Made by a program: the position numbers and the translations under genes. From contig JAIOZK010000012.1 of the NCBI GenBank assembly GCA_021740625.1, positions 1 to 64,000 on the forward strand: a stretch of DNA of 64,000 nt, written 5' to 3'. The notes under the pieces were generated by a model. That model was not told the origin of the DNA and did no database searches. It worked only from the letters and a program-made list of their open reading frames with translations. The DNA comes from Bacteroidales bacterium. Lineage in GTDB: Bacteria > Bacteroidota > Bacteroidia > Bacteroidales > JAIOZK01. This document shows positions 43,947 to 51,560 of this stretch, piece by piece; within the stretch, counting starts at the first letter, position 1, and every line of letters starts with the position of its first letter.

Positions 43947-44510
43947 ATGCAGGGCAAACTCATCATTATTTCGGCCCCGTCGGGAGCGGGCAAAACCAGT
44001 ATCGTGAAAGAGCTTCTCTGCGCCGACCTGAACCTGGCCTTTTCGGTATCAGCCTGCTCAAGGGAAAAACGAGCCGGCGAGATAGAAGGAAAGGATTATT
44101 ACTTCCTGTCGGTTGAGGATTTCAAACAAAAAATAAAAAATCAGGAATTTGTCGAATGGGAAGAAGTATACAAAGATCATTTTTACGGAACCCTGAAAAC
44201 TGAAGTGGAAAAAATCAGGAAGGCCGGGAAAAATGTAATCTTCGATGTGGATGTTGTCGGCGGCCTGAACATCAAAAAACTTTACGGCAAAGAAGCCCTG
44301 GCCATCTTCATCAAACCTCCTTCTGAAGAGATACTCAAGGATCGTTTACAAAACAGAAATACAGAGTCAGACGAAAAACTGAACATGCGGATCGAAAAAG
44401 CCCGGCAGGAAATCAGCCAGGCCGGCAAATTCGACATCAGCATCATCAATGACGACCTGACCACTGCCATCGCGGAATGCAAAAAAGTAATAGAAAAATT
44501 CATTCATTGA
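43947..44510 (+). CDS. gmk: guanylate kinase
   Basis: A 187-residue P-loop nucleoside monophosphate kinase, catalysing GMP + ATP to GDP + ADP. Walker A is SAPSGAGKTS (about 9-18), the GMP-binding loop CSREKRAGEIEGKDYYF near 36-52 and the LID region RNTESDEKLNMRIEKA near 137-152 are all visible. Three nt after yicC, and 2 nt before the oxidoreductase gene. Essential for GTP synthesis; works downstream of the purine pathway represented elsewhere in the window by purC. Confidence 0.96.
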   Translation: MQGKLIIISAPSGAGKTSIVKELLCADLNLAFSVSACSREKRAGEIEGKDYYFLSVEDFKQKIKNQEFVEWEEVYKDHFYGTLKTEVEKIRKAGKNVIFDVDVVGGLNIKKLYGKEALAIFIKPPSEEILKDRLQNRNTESDEKLNMRIEKARQEISQAGKFDISIINDDLTTAIAECKKVIEKFIH

Positions 44511-44512
44511 TC

Positions 44513-45538
44513 ATGAAACATTTACCAGCAAAATACAAAGCCGTTGTATTACCCGAATATCATCCAAATGTGATCCGGGCCATGCTCGGACTGAAAATAA
44601 AAGAGAAAAACATACCCATTCTGAAAGAAAATGAAGTGCTGGTGAAAATCGAGGCTGCACCGATCAATCCTTCCGACATTGCATTCATGCAGGGAGGATA
44701 CAACATCAAAAAAACCACACCTTGTGTTCCGGGTTTTGAAGGCACTGGTGTAGTGGTGAAATCAGGTGGATCCAGATCCGCCAGAGCACTTGAGGGAAAA
44801 AAGGTAAGTTGTTTTACACAAAAGGATTCCGATGGCACCTGGGCCGAGTATTTCGTTACACATCCAGAAGATTGTATCTCCCTCAGCAATGATATGCCCA
44901 TTGAACAGGCAGCCTGTTTTGCGATCAACCCCTTAACTGCATATGGTTTGTTCGAAACGGCACGACTCAACAAAAGCACTGCCATCATTCAGAATGCTTC
45001 TGGTAGCCAGGTAGGCAACTACATCCGGGCACTTGCTGAAATGGCTGGTACCGAAGTCATCAATATCGTCAGAAAAAAAGAAACAGCCAACATGCTGAAG
45101 GAGGAAGGAGCAAAACATGTCCTTATTTCTTCGGAGGATGATTTCCAGGAAAAATTAAAAGATTTGAGCCACCTGTTGAAGGCGAAAACCGCTTTTGATG
45201 CAGTGGCAGGACAAATGACGGGCATTTTATACAATGCCATGCCGGCTGGAAGCAAAGTGCTTGTATACGGCGGATTGTCCGGTCAGCCCATTGGAAACAT
45301 CGCAGTGCTGGATGCCATTTTCCAGGACAAGCATCTGAGAGGGTTTAATTTGAATGCATGGAGAAAAGCAAAGACTCCGGAAACAATCCATGAGATCACC
45401 GGCGAGCTGCAGCAATATTTCATTGAACAAAAATTAGTTACGCATATTCAGGGATCTTTTCGTTTCGACGAAATCGTGGATGGCCTGAAAAAATACCTGG
45501 GCGGCATGTCGAAAGGGAAAATTTTGTTAACACCATAA
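44513..45538 (+). CDS. MDR-superfamily alcohol dehydrogenase/quinone oxidoreductase
   Basis: A 341-residue medium-chain dehydrogenase. The GroES-like N-terminal half includes INPSDIAFMQGGY and PGFEGTGVVV; the Rossmann half has ASGSQVGNYIRALAEMAG. No catalytic zinc ligand cluster is visible, so it fits the quinone-oxidoreductase/enoyl-reductase type. Substrate unknown. The frame begins at 44477 inside gmk, but the ATG at 44513, 2 nt after the gmk stop, matches the family N-terminus. Its stop overlaps the nadD start (TAATG). Confidence 0.87.
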   Translation: MKHLPAKYKAVVLPEYHPNVIRAMLGLKIKEKNIPILKENEVLVKIEAAPINPSDIAFMQGGYNIKKTTPCVPGFEGTGVVVKSGGSRSARALEGKKVSCFTQKDSDGTWAEYFVTHPEDCISLSNDMPIEQAACFAINPLTAYGLFETARLNKSTAIIQNASGSQVGNYIRALAEMAGTEVINIVRKKETANMLKEEGAKHVLISSEDDFQEKLKDLSHLLKAKTAFDAVAGQMTGILYNAMPAGSKVLVYGGLSGQPIGNIAVLDAIFQDKHLRGFNLNAWRKAKTPETIHEITGELQQYFIEQKLVTHIQGSFRFDEIVDGLKKYLGGMSKGKILLTP

Positions 45539-46125
45539 TGAGCAAGAAAAAAAGGAAGACCGGTTTGTTCTTCGGATCATTTAATCCCATACACATGGGG
45601 CATATGATGATTGCTAATTACATGATTGAACTGACAGACCTGCATGATATCTGGTTTGTGATCTCCCCGCACAATCCCCTGAAAAAGAAAAGTACATTGC
45701 TGGCCGACCACCACCGTTATTATATGGTGCAACTGGCTGTAGAAGACGATGCCCGCTTCAGGGCTTCCAACATAGAATTTGACTTGCCGCAACCTTCTTA
45801 CACCATCGACACCTTAACTTATTTAAATGAGAAATACCCCGATCATCAATTTGTCCTGATCGCAGGTTCCGACAATTTTCCTTCCTTTCACAAATGGAAA
45901 AATTATCAAATTCTACTCGATCTTTACGAGATATACGTTTATCCAAGACCGGGTGCTTCTCTTGGTGAATATGCCGGTCATCCCCACATAAAACTCATTA
46001 AAGCCCCCCTGATAGAGATCTCCTCAAGCTTCATCCGCAAAGCTGTAAAAGCCAAACTGGATATCAGGTATTTCCTCCCTGCAAAAGTTTATAAGCATAT
46101 TGTGGATATGCATTTTTATGATTGA
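45538..46125 (+). CDS. nadD: nicotinate-nucleotide adenylyltransferase
   Basis: A 195-residue nucleotidyltransferase that adenylates nicotinate mononucleotide to deamido-NAD. GLFFGSFNPIHMGH holds the HxGH-type motif and SSSFIRKA is the ISSTxIR equivalent. Start codon overlaps the preceding stop. It is the last gene of the yicC-gmk-oxidoreductase-nadD set. A weak hairpin follows, then a separate promoter for a possible small RNA. Confidence 0.93.
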   Translation: MSKKKRKTGLFFGSFNPIHMGHMMIANYMIELTDLHDIWFVISPHNPLKKKSTLLADHHRYYMVQLAVEDDARFRASNIEFDLPQPSYTIDTLTYLNEKYPDHQFVLIAGSDNFPSFHKWKNYQILLDLYEIYVYPRPGASLGEYAGHPHIKLIKAPLIEISSSFIRKAVKAKLDIRYFLPAKVYKHIVDMHFYD

Positions 46126-46232
46126 CCCTTCGGTGGGGTTTATCTTGAACGCAAAGCAGGGCTCACCCTTCAACCATAAATTTTATTGACAAAAATCAAC
46201 CTACATATGTTGATAAATTAATGCCAGGTTAA

Positions 46233-46263
46233 TTTTGTGTTAAGAAAATAATACCTATATTTG
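46233..46263 (+). promoter_or_regulatory. strong intergenic promoter
   Basis: TTTTG (46233-46237) and TATATTTG (46256-46263) separated by 18 nt: the best Bacteroidota -33/-7 pair found in the window. No gene start follows it, but a terminator does. Confidence 0.6.
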
Positions 46264-46268
46264 TAGCG

Positions 46269-46372
46269 GACATTATGGTTTGGTTTGGTTTGGTTTGTTA
46301 TTGATGTCCTATTACCTAATTTACTTATTCAACAAGAATGGAAGGCGCGGCTGAAAAGCCGGGCCTTTTCTC
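46269..46372 (+). ncRNA. candidate small RNA of about 100 nt
   Basis: Bounded by the promoter at 46233-46263 and an intrinsic terminator at 46342-46372. Near the 5' end are four GGTTT units (46277-46296), giving four GG runs spaced by TTT, which could form a two-tier G-quadruplex. A 36-codon frame from the ATG at 46338 runs past the terminator and is unlikely to be translated. I cannot name a known RNA family; comparison with the Rfam Bacteroidales-1, Bacteroides-2 and Flavo-1 models would be needed. Confidence 0.4.
46342..46372 (+). terminator. terminator of candidate small RNA
   Basis: AAGGC plus CGGCT (46342-46352) pairs with AGCCG plus GCCTT (46357-46367) with one mismatch, around a GAAA tetraloop, followed by a T-rich tract. 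Confidence 0.7.
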
Positions 46373-46447
46373 TTTTGTGCCAGAAGGTGTTTTTGATACA
46401 CATAAATTGGATGTATTACTACACGCTGAATTTCTAAAATTTCAATG

Positions 46448-46503
46448 ATCAAGGCACAAATAACAAATAATATCCAATAACCCAAATCCAAAATTCAAAA
46501 CCA
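46448..46503. repeat. degenerate heptamer array, left
   Basis: About eight 7-nt steps loosely following AAAATCC/AACAAAT on the plus strand, 50 nt left of the clearer array. The reverse complement resembles units of the right array, so the two may form an imperfect inverted repeat. Phase was judged by eye. Confidence 0.35.
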
Positions 46504-46555
46504 TGCCCAATACGAGCCATTTTGCTCATTGGATTTCAAGTAATTGGTGTTATTT

Positions 46556-46604
46556 GGAATCTGGGATCTGGAATCTGAAATCTGAAATCTGAAATCCGGA
46601 ATCT
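46556..46604. repeat. heptanucleotide tandem array, 7 units
   Basis: Seven contiguous 7-nt units, consensus GRAATCT (three GGAATCT, two GAAATCT, two single-base variants). It ends six bases before the stop codon of the convergent fabD gene (46610). Confidence 0.75.
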
Positions 46605-46609
46605 GAGCC

Positions 46610-47491
46610 CTAACCTGCGCTTCCGGTAATAATGTTCTTGTCCATCTTCTTGAACAAACCCTGCAGCACAGTTCCGGGTCCTACCTCAATCACTTCCTTG
46701 GCGCCGTTGGCGATCATGTTCTTCATGATCTGCGTCCAGCGTACCGGTGAGGTTAATTGTGCGATAAGGTTGGTCTTGATGATTTCCGGATCGGTAACGG
46801 ATTGTCCGGTTACATTCTGATATATAGGACAAACACCCTTGCCAAATTTTGTGGTTTTAATGGCATCGGCCAGCTCAACCCTGGCCGGCTCCATCAAAGG
46901 AGAATGAAAAGCTCCGCCAACTTTCAGGGGCAAAGCCCTCTTGGCTCCGGCTTCTTTCATTTTTTCACAGGCGATCCTTATGCCTTCATTCGAACCGGAT
47001 ATGACTAGCTGTCCTGGTGAATTATAATTGGCAGGGACCACCACCTCTTCTTTGATGGACTCCAATACTCTTTCAACTGCTTTATCATCCAGTCCGAGAA
47101 TAGCTGCCATGGTAGAGGGATTCATCTCACAAGCTTTTTGCATGGCCTGTGCACGTTTCGAGACCAGGCGCAATCCGTCTTCAAAGTTGAGGGTTTTATT
47201 GGCAACCAGTGCCGAGAACTCTCCCAGCGAATGCCCGGCAACCATATCGGGCTTGAAATCATTGCCCATGGTTCTGGAAAGGATGACCGAATGCAGAAAA
47301 ATTGCAGGCTGGGTTACTTTGGTTTGTTTGAGGTCTTCATCAGTCCCATCAAACATCAAGTCCGTGATCTTAAATTTCAAAATGGTATTGGCTTTCTGGA
47401 ATAGTTCTTTTGCCAAAGGAGAGGTTTCATACAGATCTTTTCCCATACCAACAAACTGTGCACCCTGACCGGGAAAAACATATGCTTTCAT
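46610..47491 (-). CDS. fabD: malonyl-CoA:ACP transacylase
   Basis: A 293-residue malonyltransferase that loads malonate onto acyl carrier protein for fatty-acid synthesis. VFPGQGAQFVGMG near the N-terminus, the nucleophile Ser88 in GHSLGEF, and the catalytic His195 in GGAFHSPLME are all in place. Length is typical. It stands alone; no other fab gene adjoins it. A heptanucleotide array abuts its 3' end. Confidence 0.95.
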   Translation of the reverse strand: MKAYVFPGQGAQFVGMGKDLYETSPLAKELFQKANTILKFKITDLMFDGTDEDLKQTKVTQPAIFLHSVILSRTMGNDFKPDMVAGHSLGEFSALVANKTLNFEDGLRLVSKRAQAMQKACEMNPSTMAAILGLDDKAVERVLESIKEEVVVPANYNSPGQLVISGSNEGIRIACEKMKEAGAKRALPLKVGGAFHSPLMEPARVELADAIKTTKFGKGVCPIYQNVTGQSVTDPEIIKTNLIAQLTSPVRWTQIMKNMIANGAKEVIEVGPGTVLQGLFKKMDKNIITGSAG

Positions 47492-47571
47492 AATAAATAA
47501 GTTTTTGTTTAACGATTACCCGTAGATTCTGTTAAGGAGATAAACTTGTTTCAATAATGCTTTTTTGATTT

Positions 47572-48306
47572 CTATCTTCTGTTGCCAAATAATCGGAGCA
47601 AAAATAAGAATAAATTTATAAAGTCGAGGTATAATCTCAACGCACCGATGATCACCAGCTTCCTTGTAGATTCATAATCATAGGCCTGACCGGAGCCTAC
47701 TTTTTTCAACATTTGCACATCGTATGCTGTAAGCCCAGTAAACACGAGCACTCCGATTATACTGATAATATAATCAAGTGTGGAACTGTTGAGAAAGAAA
47801 TTAACCACCATGGCAATGATGATCCCGAACAATCCCATCATCATCAATGATCCGAACCGTGTCAGGTCGGTTTTGGTTGTATAACCTACCACCGCCATCA
47901 AACCAAACATACCGGCGGTTATAAAAAATGTCTTGGTTAGACTGGCTGCCGTATAAACAAGAAATATTGAACTGAGGCTTAAACCAAGAATCAATGCAAA
48001 AACCAGAAAAAGAATGGTTAAAGTGCTGGCAGAAAGTTTATGAAATCCGGCCGACATCAACAATACGAATCCGATCGGAGAAAGAAAAACGATCCAGCCC
48101 AGCATCGTCGGAGCTCCCGTTTCGGGCCGGTAGATCATGCTCAGAATTTCTGTGCTTGTAGAAACCCAGTATGCCGTCAGTCCGGTAATGGCAAGCGCCA
48201 TAAACATCCATAAAAAAACATTGGCCATAAAAGTACTAACTACAGAGGCTTCCTGCTCTTTGGGCAGGTCCAGTTCAAAATCCTTATTGCGGGTTAATCT
48301 ATCCAT
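47572..48306 (-). CDS. Bax inhibitor-1/YccA family membrane protein
   Basis: A 244-residue integral membrane protein with seven probable transmembrane helices and the family segments VFTGLTAYDVQML near the C-terminus. Bacterial BI-1 proteins (YccA, BsYetJ) are pH-dependent Ca leak channels or protease regulators; the role here is unknown. A minus-strand TAATTTTG -7 box (48336-48343) lies in the gap after folE, so it can be transcribed separately from the pterin genes. Confidence 0.88.
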   Translation of the reverse strand: MDRLTRNKDFELDLPKEQEASVVSTFMANVFLWMFMALAITGLTAYWVSTSTEILSMIYRPETGAPTMLGWIVFLSPIGFVLLMSAGFHKLSASTLTILFLVFALILGLSLSSIFLVYTAASLTKTFFITAGMFGLMAVVGYTTKTDLTRFGSLMMMGLFGIIIAMVVNFFLNSSTLDYIISIIGVLVFTGLTAYDVQMLKKVGSGQAYDYESTRKLVIIGALRLYLDFINLFLFLLRLFGNRR

Positions 48307-48354
48307 TTAGAAAAATTTTTTAGGATAACGAAGCGCAAAATTAAATAGTATCTC

Positions 48355-49011
48355 TTAATGAAGTTTCGAACCTATCAGGTGTATGAATTCCGCACGGGTT
48401 TCTTCTTTTTCAAAAGCTCCTGTAAAATCCGAGGTAGTGGTGACAGAGTTCTGCTTTTGCACACCACGCATCACCATACAGAGGTGTTGTGCTTCAATGA
48501 CCACGGCCACACCCAGCGGTTTGAGAGTATCGTTGATTGCATTTTTGATCTGCATGGTTAAACGCTCCTGCACCTGCAAACGGCGGGAATAGGCTTCCAC
48601 CACCCTGGCGATCTTGCTGAGCCCGGTGATGTATTTGTTGGGAATATAAGCTACATGCGCCTTCCCGATAAAAGGTATCATATGGTGTTCACACATGGAG
48701 TAGATCTCTATATCTTTCACAATGACCATCTCACGATAATCTTCCCTGAATTTAGCCGATTCCAGGATTTTTACCGGGTCGATATCATAACCATGGGTGA
48801 GGAACTGCATAGCTTTGGCCACCCTTTCAGGGGTATCCAGCAAACCTTCCCTGTCAGTGTCTTCACCCAGCAAATCCAGGATTCCCCTGTAATGTCCGCT
48901 CAACTTTTTGATTTTTTGGGGATTGTGGCTCTCGATCCTTTGATAATCCAGTTCTCCATTATCGCTGGTATAATAAGAGCGCTCATAAATCTTGTTTTTT
49001 TCTTCGTTCAT
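48355..49011 (-). CDS. folE: GTP cyclohydrolase I
   Basis: A 218-residue type IA GTP cyclohydrolase, converting GTP to dihydroneopterin triphosphate. Zinc ligands Cys107 and His110 are in [10 protein letters not shown], with the second Cys in [11 protein letters not shown]. Feeds folate and, via QueD, 7-deazapurine synthesis. It begins 11 nt after queD, which uses its product, so the pair makes a functional operon. Confidence 0.95.
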   Translation of the reverse strand: MNEEKNKIYERSYYTSDNGELDYQRIESHNPQKIKKLSGHYRGILDLLGEDTDREGLLDTPERVAKAMQFLTHGYDIDPVKILESAKFREDYREMVIVKDIEIYSMCEHHMIPFIGKAHVAYIPNKYITGLSKIARVVEAYSRRLQVQERLTMQIKNAINDTLKPLGVAVVIEAQHLCMVMRGVQKQNSVTTTSDFTGAFEKEETRAEFIHLIGSKLH

Positions 49012-49022
49012 GCTATTCTTAA

Positions 49023-49433
49023 TTAACCAAAATATTCAACATAATTATTTTCAGATTCGTATATTTTAACCGCATGTAGTTCAGCGCCCAGCTTTGCTAC
49101 AGCATTTTTTAATTCCTCAAAAATTGAAACTGTAAGGTTTTCGGTAGAGGCATATTTCCCCTGCATAAAATCCACCTCCAGGTTGATGTTTTTGTGATCG
49201 ATCTTGCGGATTACTTTTTCTTTGATGATGCTGCTCAGATCTTTCAGGTTCACCAGAAAACCGGTCTCTTTGCTGATCGTCCCTTTAACCGTTACAAACA
49301 ACTCATAATTATGACCATGCCAGTTAGGATTGGAACACTGACCAAAAACTTCCAGGTTTTTTTCATCCGAATAATCTTCCCTGAACAAGCGATGCGCTGC
49401 GTTGAATCTTTCCCTGCGGGTAATGTATATCAT
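49023..49433 (-). CDS. queD: 6-carboxytetrahydropterin synthase
   Basis: A 136-residue QueD/PTPS family protein. Zinc-binding His14 (FNAAHRL), His39 and His41 (WHGHNY) and the catalytic Cys33 (FGQCSNPN) are present. It converts dihydroneopterin triphosphate to 6-carboxytetrahydropterin in queuosine synthesis. folE follows by 11 nt. queC and queE are not in the window. Confidence 0.9.
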   Translation of the reverse strand: MIYITRRERFNAAHRLFREDYSDEKNLEVFGQCSNPNWHGHNYELFVTVKGTISKETGFLVNLKDLSSIIKEKVIRKIDHKNINLEVDFMQGKYASTENLTVSIFEELKNAVAKLGAELHAVKIYESENNYVEYFG

Positions 49434-49496
49434 CTTATATGATTTTGACTTTCTAACAAATTTACGAATCTTTTGTTCGATGGCATGGACAACGTC

Positions 49497-50522
49497 TTAC
49501 TTCTTGATGCCAAAACGCATCCCGGCCCAGATACGCAACTGATTCATATCAACATGGAAATTTGTATTGCCAATAGGAAGGGGTGTTGTATTATAACCAA
49601 ATACGCCTCCCGCACCGGCAAAGAATCTTTTATTGCTAAAGCCAAGCGCACCTCGTCCCAGCCAGAGCAAGGCAAGTTCCTGATTCCTTATTTTGCCGGA
49701 ATTACTGGAATACTCAGATTTCTGTAAAAACATTCCTGGGATCAGGGACAGGTTCAGGTAAAAGTTCTTGAAAAACACGAAAGTATAAGAATAGCCTGCC
49801 GAAAAACCTGCATTGTGAAATTTACCTTGAATGATGTTTTCCTCAGGTAATACTTCCTCCGCAGGTGCAAAGACTCCGGGAACCAGGCCCGAATCAGCAT
49901 GCAATCTTGTATACATATAAGAGGGAACCAGTACAAGTGCCCCGCTGCTTTTCAATTGCTGCTCATTCTGAATATATACTGCGCGTATGGAATGCTTATC
50001 ACTGTTGAACAAATAATAAAACAATATGCTGAATGCTTCTATTTCCATGTCAGGGCGCTGATAATAAGCATCCCCGGGCTTCCATCCCGGAATAACCTGT
50101 CCCGAATTGGAAAGATAGAAACCATTATAATCCTGATATGATAACTCACATGCTATGGATTTTCCATAAGCATTGACACGCAAATCGATGATGCTGGATT
50201 TGCCTTTTTCCTGATTGTCTCTGGCGTAAAAAGGATTTCTGACAGCCAGTCCCAAACCGAACCATTTGTAAAATGCAGCCAGGCCCACTTTGGTGTGGAT
50301 ATTCGGCTTATAGTCTATATTGATATCTGTTCTGGAAGGATTTATGGTAAATCCAATACCTTCGTATAAAAGATAGGTCCTGGCCGTGATAAGATCCTTA
50401 TAATCCCTGACATACTCCGGATTGAGTTTACCTGGAGTTGCTTCGCCGGCGACTTGTCCAATTGCCAGCCGGAACAATAACAAGAACCAAATAGATAACG
50501 TACAGCAAATTATGTTGTTCAT
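49497..50522 (-). CDS. DUF4421 family outer membrane protein
   Basis: A 341-residue protein with a signal peptide (to about 22) and many alternating beta-strand segments (e.g. EIEAFSILFYYLFN, HNAGFSAGYSYTFVFF), ending in an aromatic-rich strand; it fits DUF4421, a Bacteroidota outer-membrane beta-barrel family of unknown function. The N-terminal YLLYEGIGFTINP segment fits this family. It shares one base with the end of the membrane protein gene upstream, so it is part of the sprE-to-DUF4421 operon. Confidence 0.8.
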   Translation of the reverse strand: MNNIICCTLSIWFLLLFRLAIGQVAGEATPGKLNPEYVRDYKDLITARTYLLYEGIGFTINPSRTDINIDYKPNIHTKVGLAAFYKWFGLGLAVRNPFYARDNQEKGKSSIIDLRVNAYGKSIACELSYQDYNGFYLSNSGQVIPGWKPGDAYYQRPDMEIEAFSILFYYLFNSDKHSIRAVYIQNEQQLKSSGALVLVPSYMYTRLHADSGLVPGVFAPAEEVLPEENIIQGKFHNAGFSAGYSYTFVFFKNFYLNLSLIPGMFLQKSEYSSNSGKIRNQELALLWLGRGALGFSNKRFFAGAGGVFGYNTTPLPIGNTNFHVDMNQLRIWAGMRFGIKK

Positions 50523-50944
50523 TATTCCGGATTTTCAGAATCGCTTTCCTGTTTACGGCCTTTCAGGTCTTTGAGAAAATATACAACCTCAAATACGGTA
50601 TAAACGAGATAAAAAACAAAGAAAGTGATAAAAAAAGGAATGGCTTTTTCGCGGTTCAGCAAGGCATAAATCACGATCACAAGGATGAGCAATAATAGTT
50701 TTAAAACCGTCAGGATCATATAATAATTGATGAATCTGGGGAAGGGCCCCCTGGATACCCGATGGACAATATAATAAATAAGGGCTGTTATAACATAGAA
50801 AAACGGATACAAAAAAGGAAGTGCTTTTGTGTAATAAATGCCCGGAACATAGTAAGCATATAACAAACCGATTACGCCCATACCCAGCGTCAGGTAAAGC
50901 AGCTTCAAAAGAAAGTTTTTCATATCCGCGTTTATTTTTTCCAT
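50522..50944 (-). CDS. small membrane protein, AtpI-like
   Basis: A 140-residue protein with four predicted transmembrane helices (about 10-30, 40-60, 73-93, 102-122) and a charged tail. Position after AtpZ and hydropathy resemble AtpI (ATP synthase subunit I), but there is no diagnostic motif. A start at 50923 is also possible and would avoid the 13-nt overlap with the upstream gene. The expected atpB is not downstream; DUF4421 follows instead. Confidence 0.65.
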   Translation of the reverse strand: MEKINADMKNFLLKLLYLTLGMGVIGLLYAYYVPGIYYTKALPFLYPFFYVITALIYYIVHRVSRGPFPRFINYYMILTVLKLLLLILVIVIYALLNREKAIPFFITFFVFYLVYTVFEVVYFLKDLKGRKQESDSENPE

Positions 50945-51162
50945 TTGATCAGATCACGGGTAACATAATATATGGCCAGGATAACTGAGAGTATGGATAA
51001 AATTACCGTGAAAACGGGAAAATCCCAGTCGACCCATTCGTCCAGCTTGATGCCTCCGAAAACGCCCAGCAGTATGATGACGATCATTTGAAAGGCAATA
51101 CTGGTATAACGGGCATAGTTCTCGAGCAGTTTTTTATTTGGGTCCTCCTTTTTCTTTTTCAT
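50932..51162 (-). CDS. atpZ: AtpZ/AtpI family protein
   Basis: A 76-residue protein with two transmembrane helices and the family pattern QMIVIILLGVFGGIKLDEW followed by a second helix (ILSILSVILAIYYV). AtpZ accompanies AtpI as an assembly factor or Mg/Ca channel for F-type ATP synthase. The ATG at 51162 is chosen for family length; the upstream frame reaches 51195. It overlaps bactofilin by 29 nt. No ATP synthase structural gene is in the window. Confidence 0.82.
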   Translation of the reverse strand: MKKKKEDPNKKLLENYARYTSIAFQMIVIILLGVFGGIKLDEWVDWDFPVFTVILSILSVILAIYYVTRDLIKWKK

Positions 51163-51535
51163 GCATTGCTTTTTTTGCTGGCGTATTTTTATCACCTGAA
51201 TTCATCTCACAGGAACCGGTGAATTTCGCACCCGGTTCGATGGAGAGTTTGCCTGTTTTCAGGTCTCCTGAAAAATCAGAAGTTGCCTTGAGCGAAAGCA
51301 ATTGTTCCACGTAGATTTGTGCTGAGACTTTTCCTGAAACATCAGCATTTTTGCACCTGATTTCACCCTCTACTTTGCCACTGTTACCAACTACAATCTT
51401 TCCTTTTGATTCGATCGAGCCAATGAGCATCCCGTCTATCCGGAAATCACCATCCGATTTAATATCTCCCTGGATGGTTGTTCCAATACCGATCAGATTC
51501 ACTGCTGTATTTTCTGTACCGTTAGATTTTGCCAT
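51134..51535 (-). CDS. bactofilin
   Basis: A 133-residue polymer-forming cytoskeletal protein. The core is a right-handed beta-helix with repeated short strands (SDGDFRIDGMLIGSIESKGK, VGNSGKVEGEIRCKNADV). Bactofilins polymerise without nucleotide and guide peptidoglycan hydrolases. An M23 peptidase is encoded 2.8 kb away, on the other side of sprE, which fits the frequent bactofilin-M23 pairing. Start chosen at 51535 (MAKSNGT) because upstream residues are not conserved. Confidence 0.9.
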   Translation of the reverse strand: MAKSNGTENTAVNLIGIGTTIQGDIKSDGDFRIDGMLIGSIESKGKIVVGNSGKVEGEIRCKNADVSGKVSAQIYVEQLLSLKATSDFSGDLKTGKLSIEPGAKFTGSCEMNSGDKNTPAKKAMHEKEKGGPK

Positions 51536-51560
51536 GGTTTTTGACTTCCTGAGTTTCAAT

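Larger units (their letters stand above)
46126..46609. other. 484-nt intergenic region between convergent nadD and fabD
   Basis: It contains no convincing protein gene. It holds a promoter (46233-46263), four GGTTT units (46277-46296), a terminator (46342-46372), and heptamer-like arrays at 46448-46503 and 46556-46604. The two arrays are near-complementary in part and could form a long imperfect stem. Confidence 0.55.

Noticed and set aside
46127-46144. Terminator hairpin right after nadD
   Set aside because: Only a 4-bp ACCC/GGGT stem without a T tract; too weak to call.
46338-46448. Small 36-codon ORF
   Set aside because: It runs through the terminator hairpin and into an array; no ribosome binding or family match.
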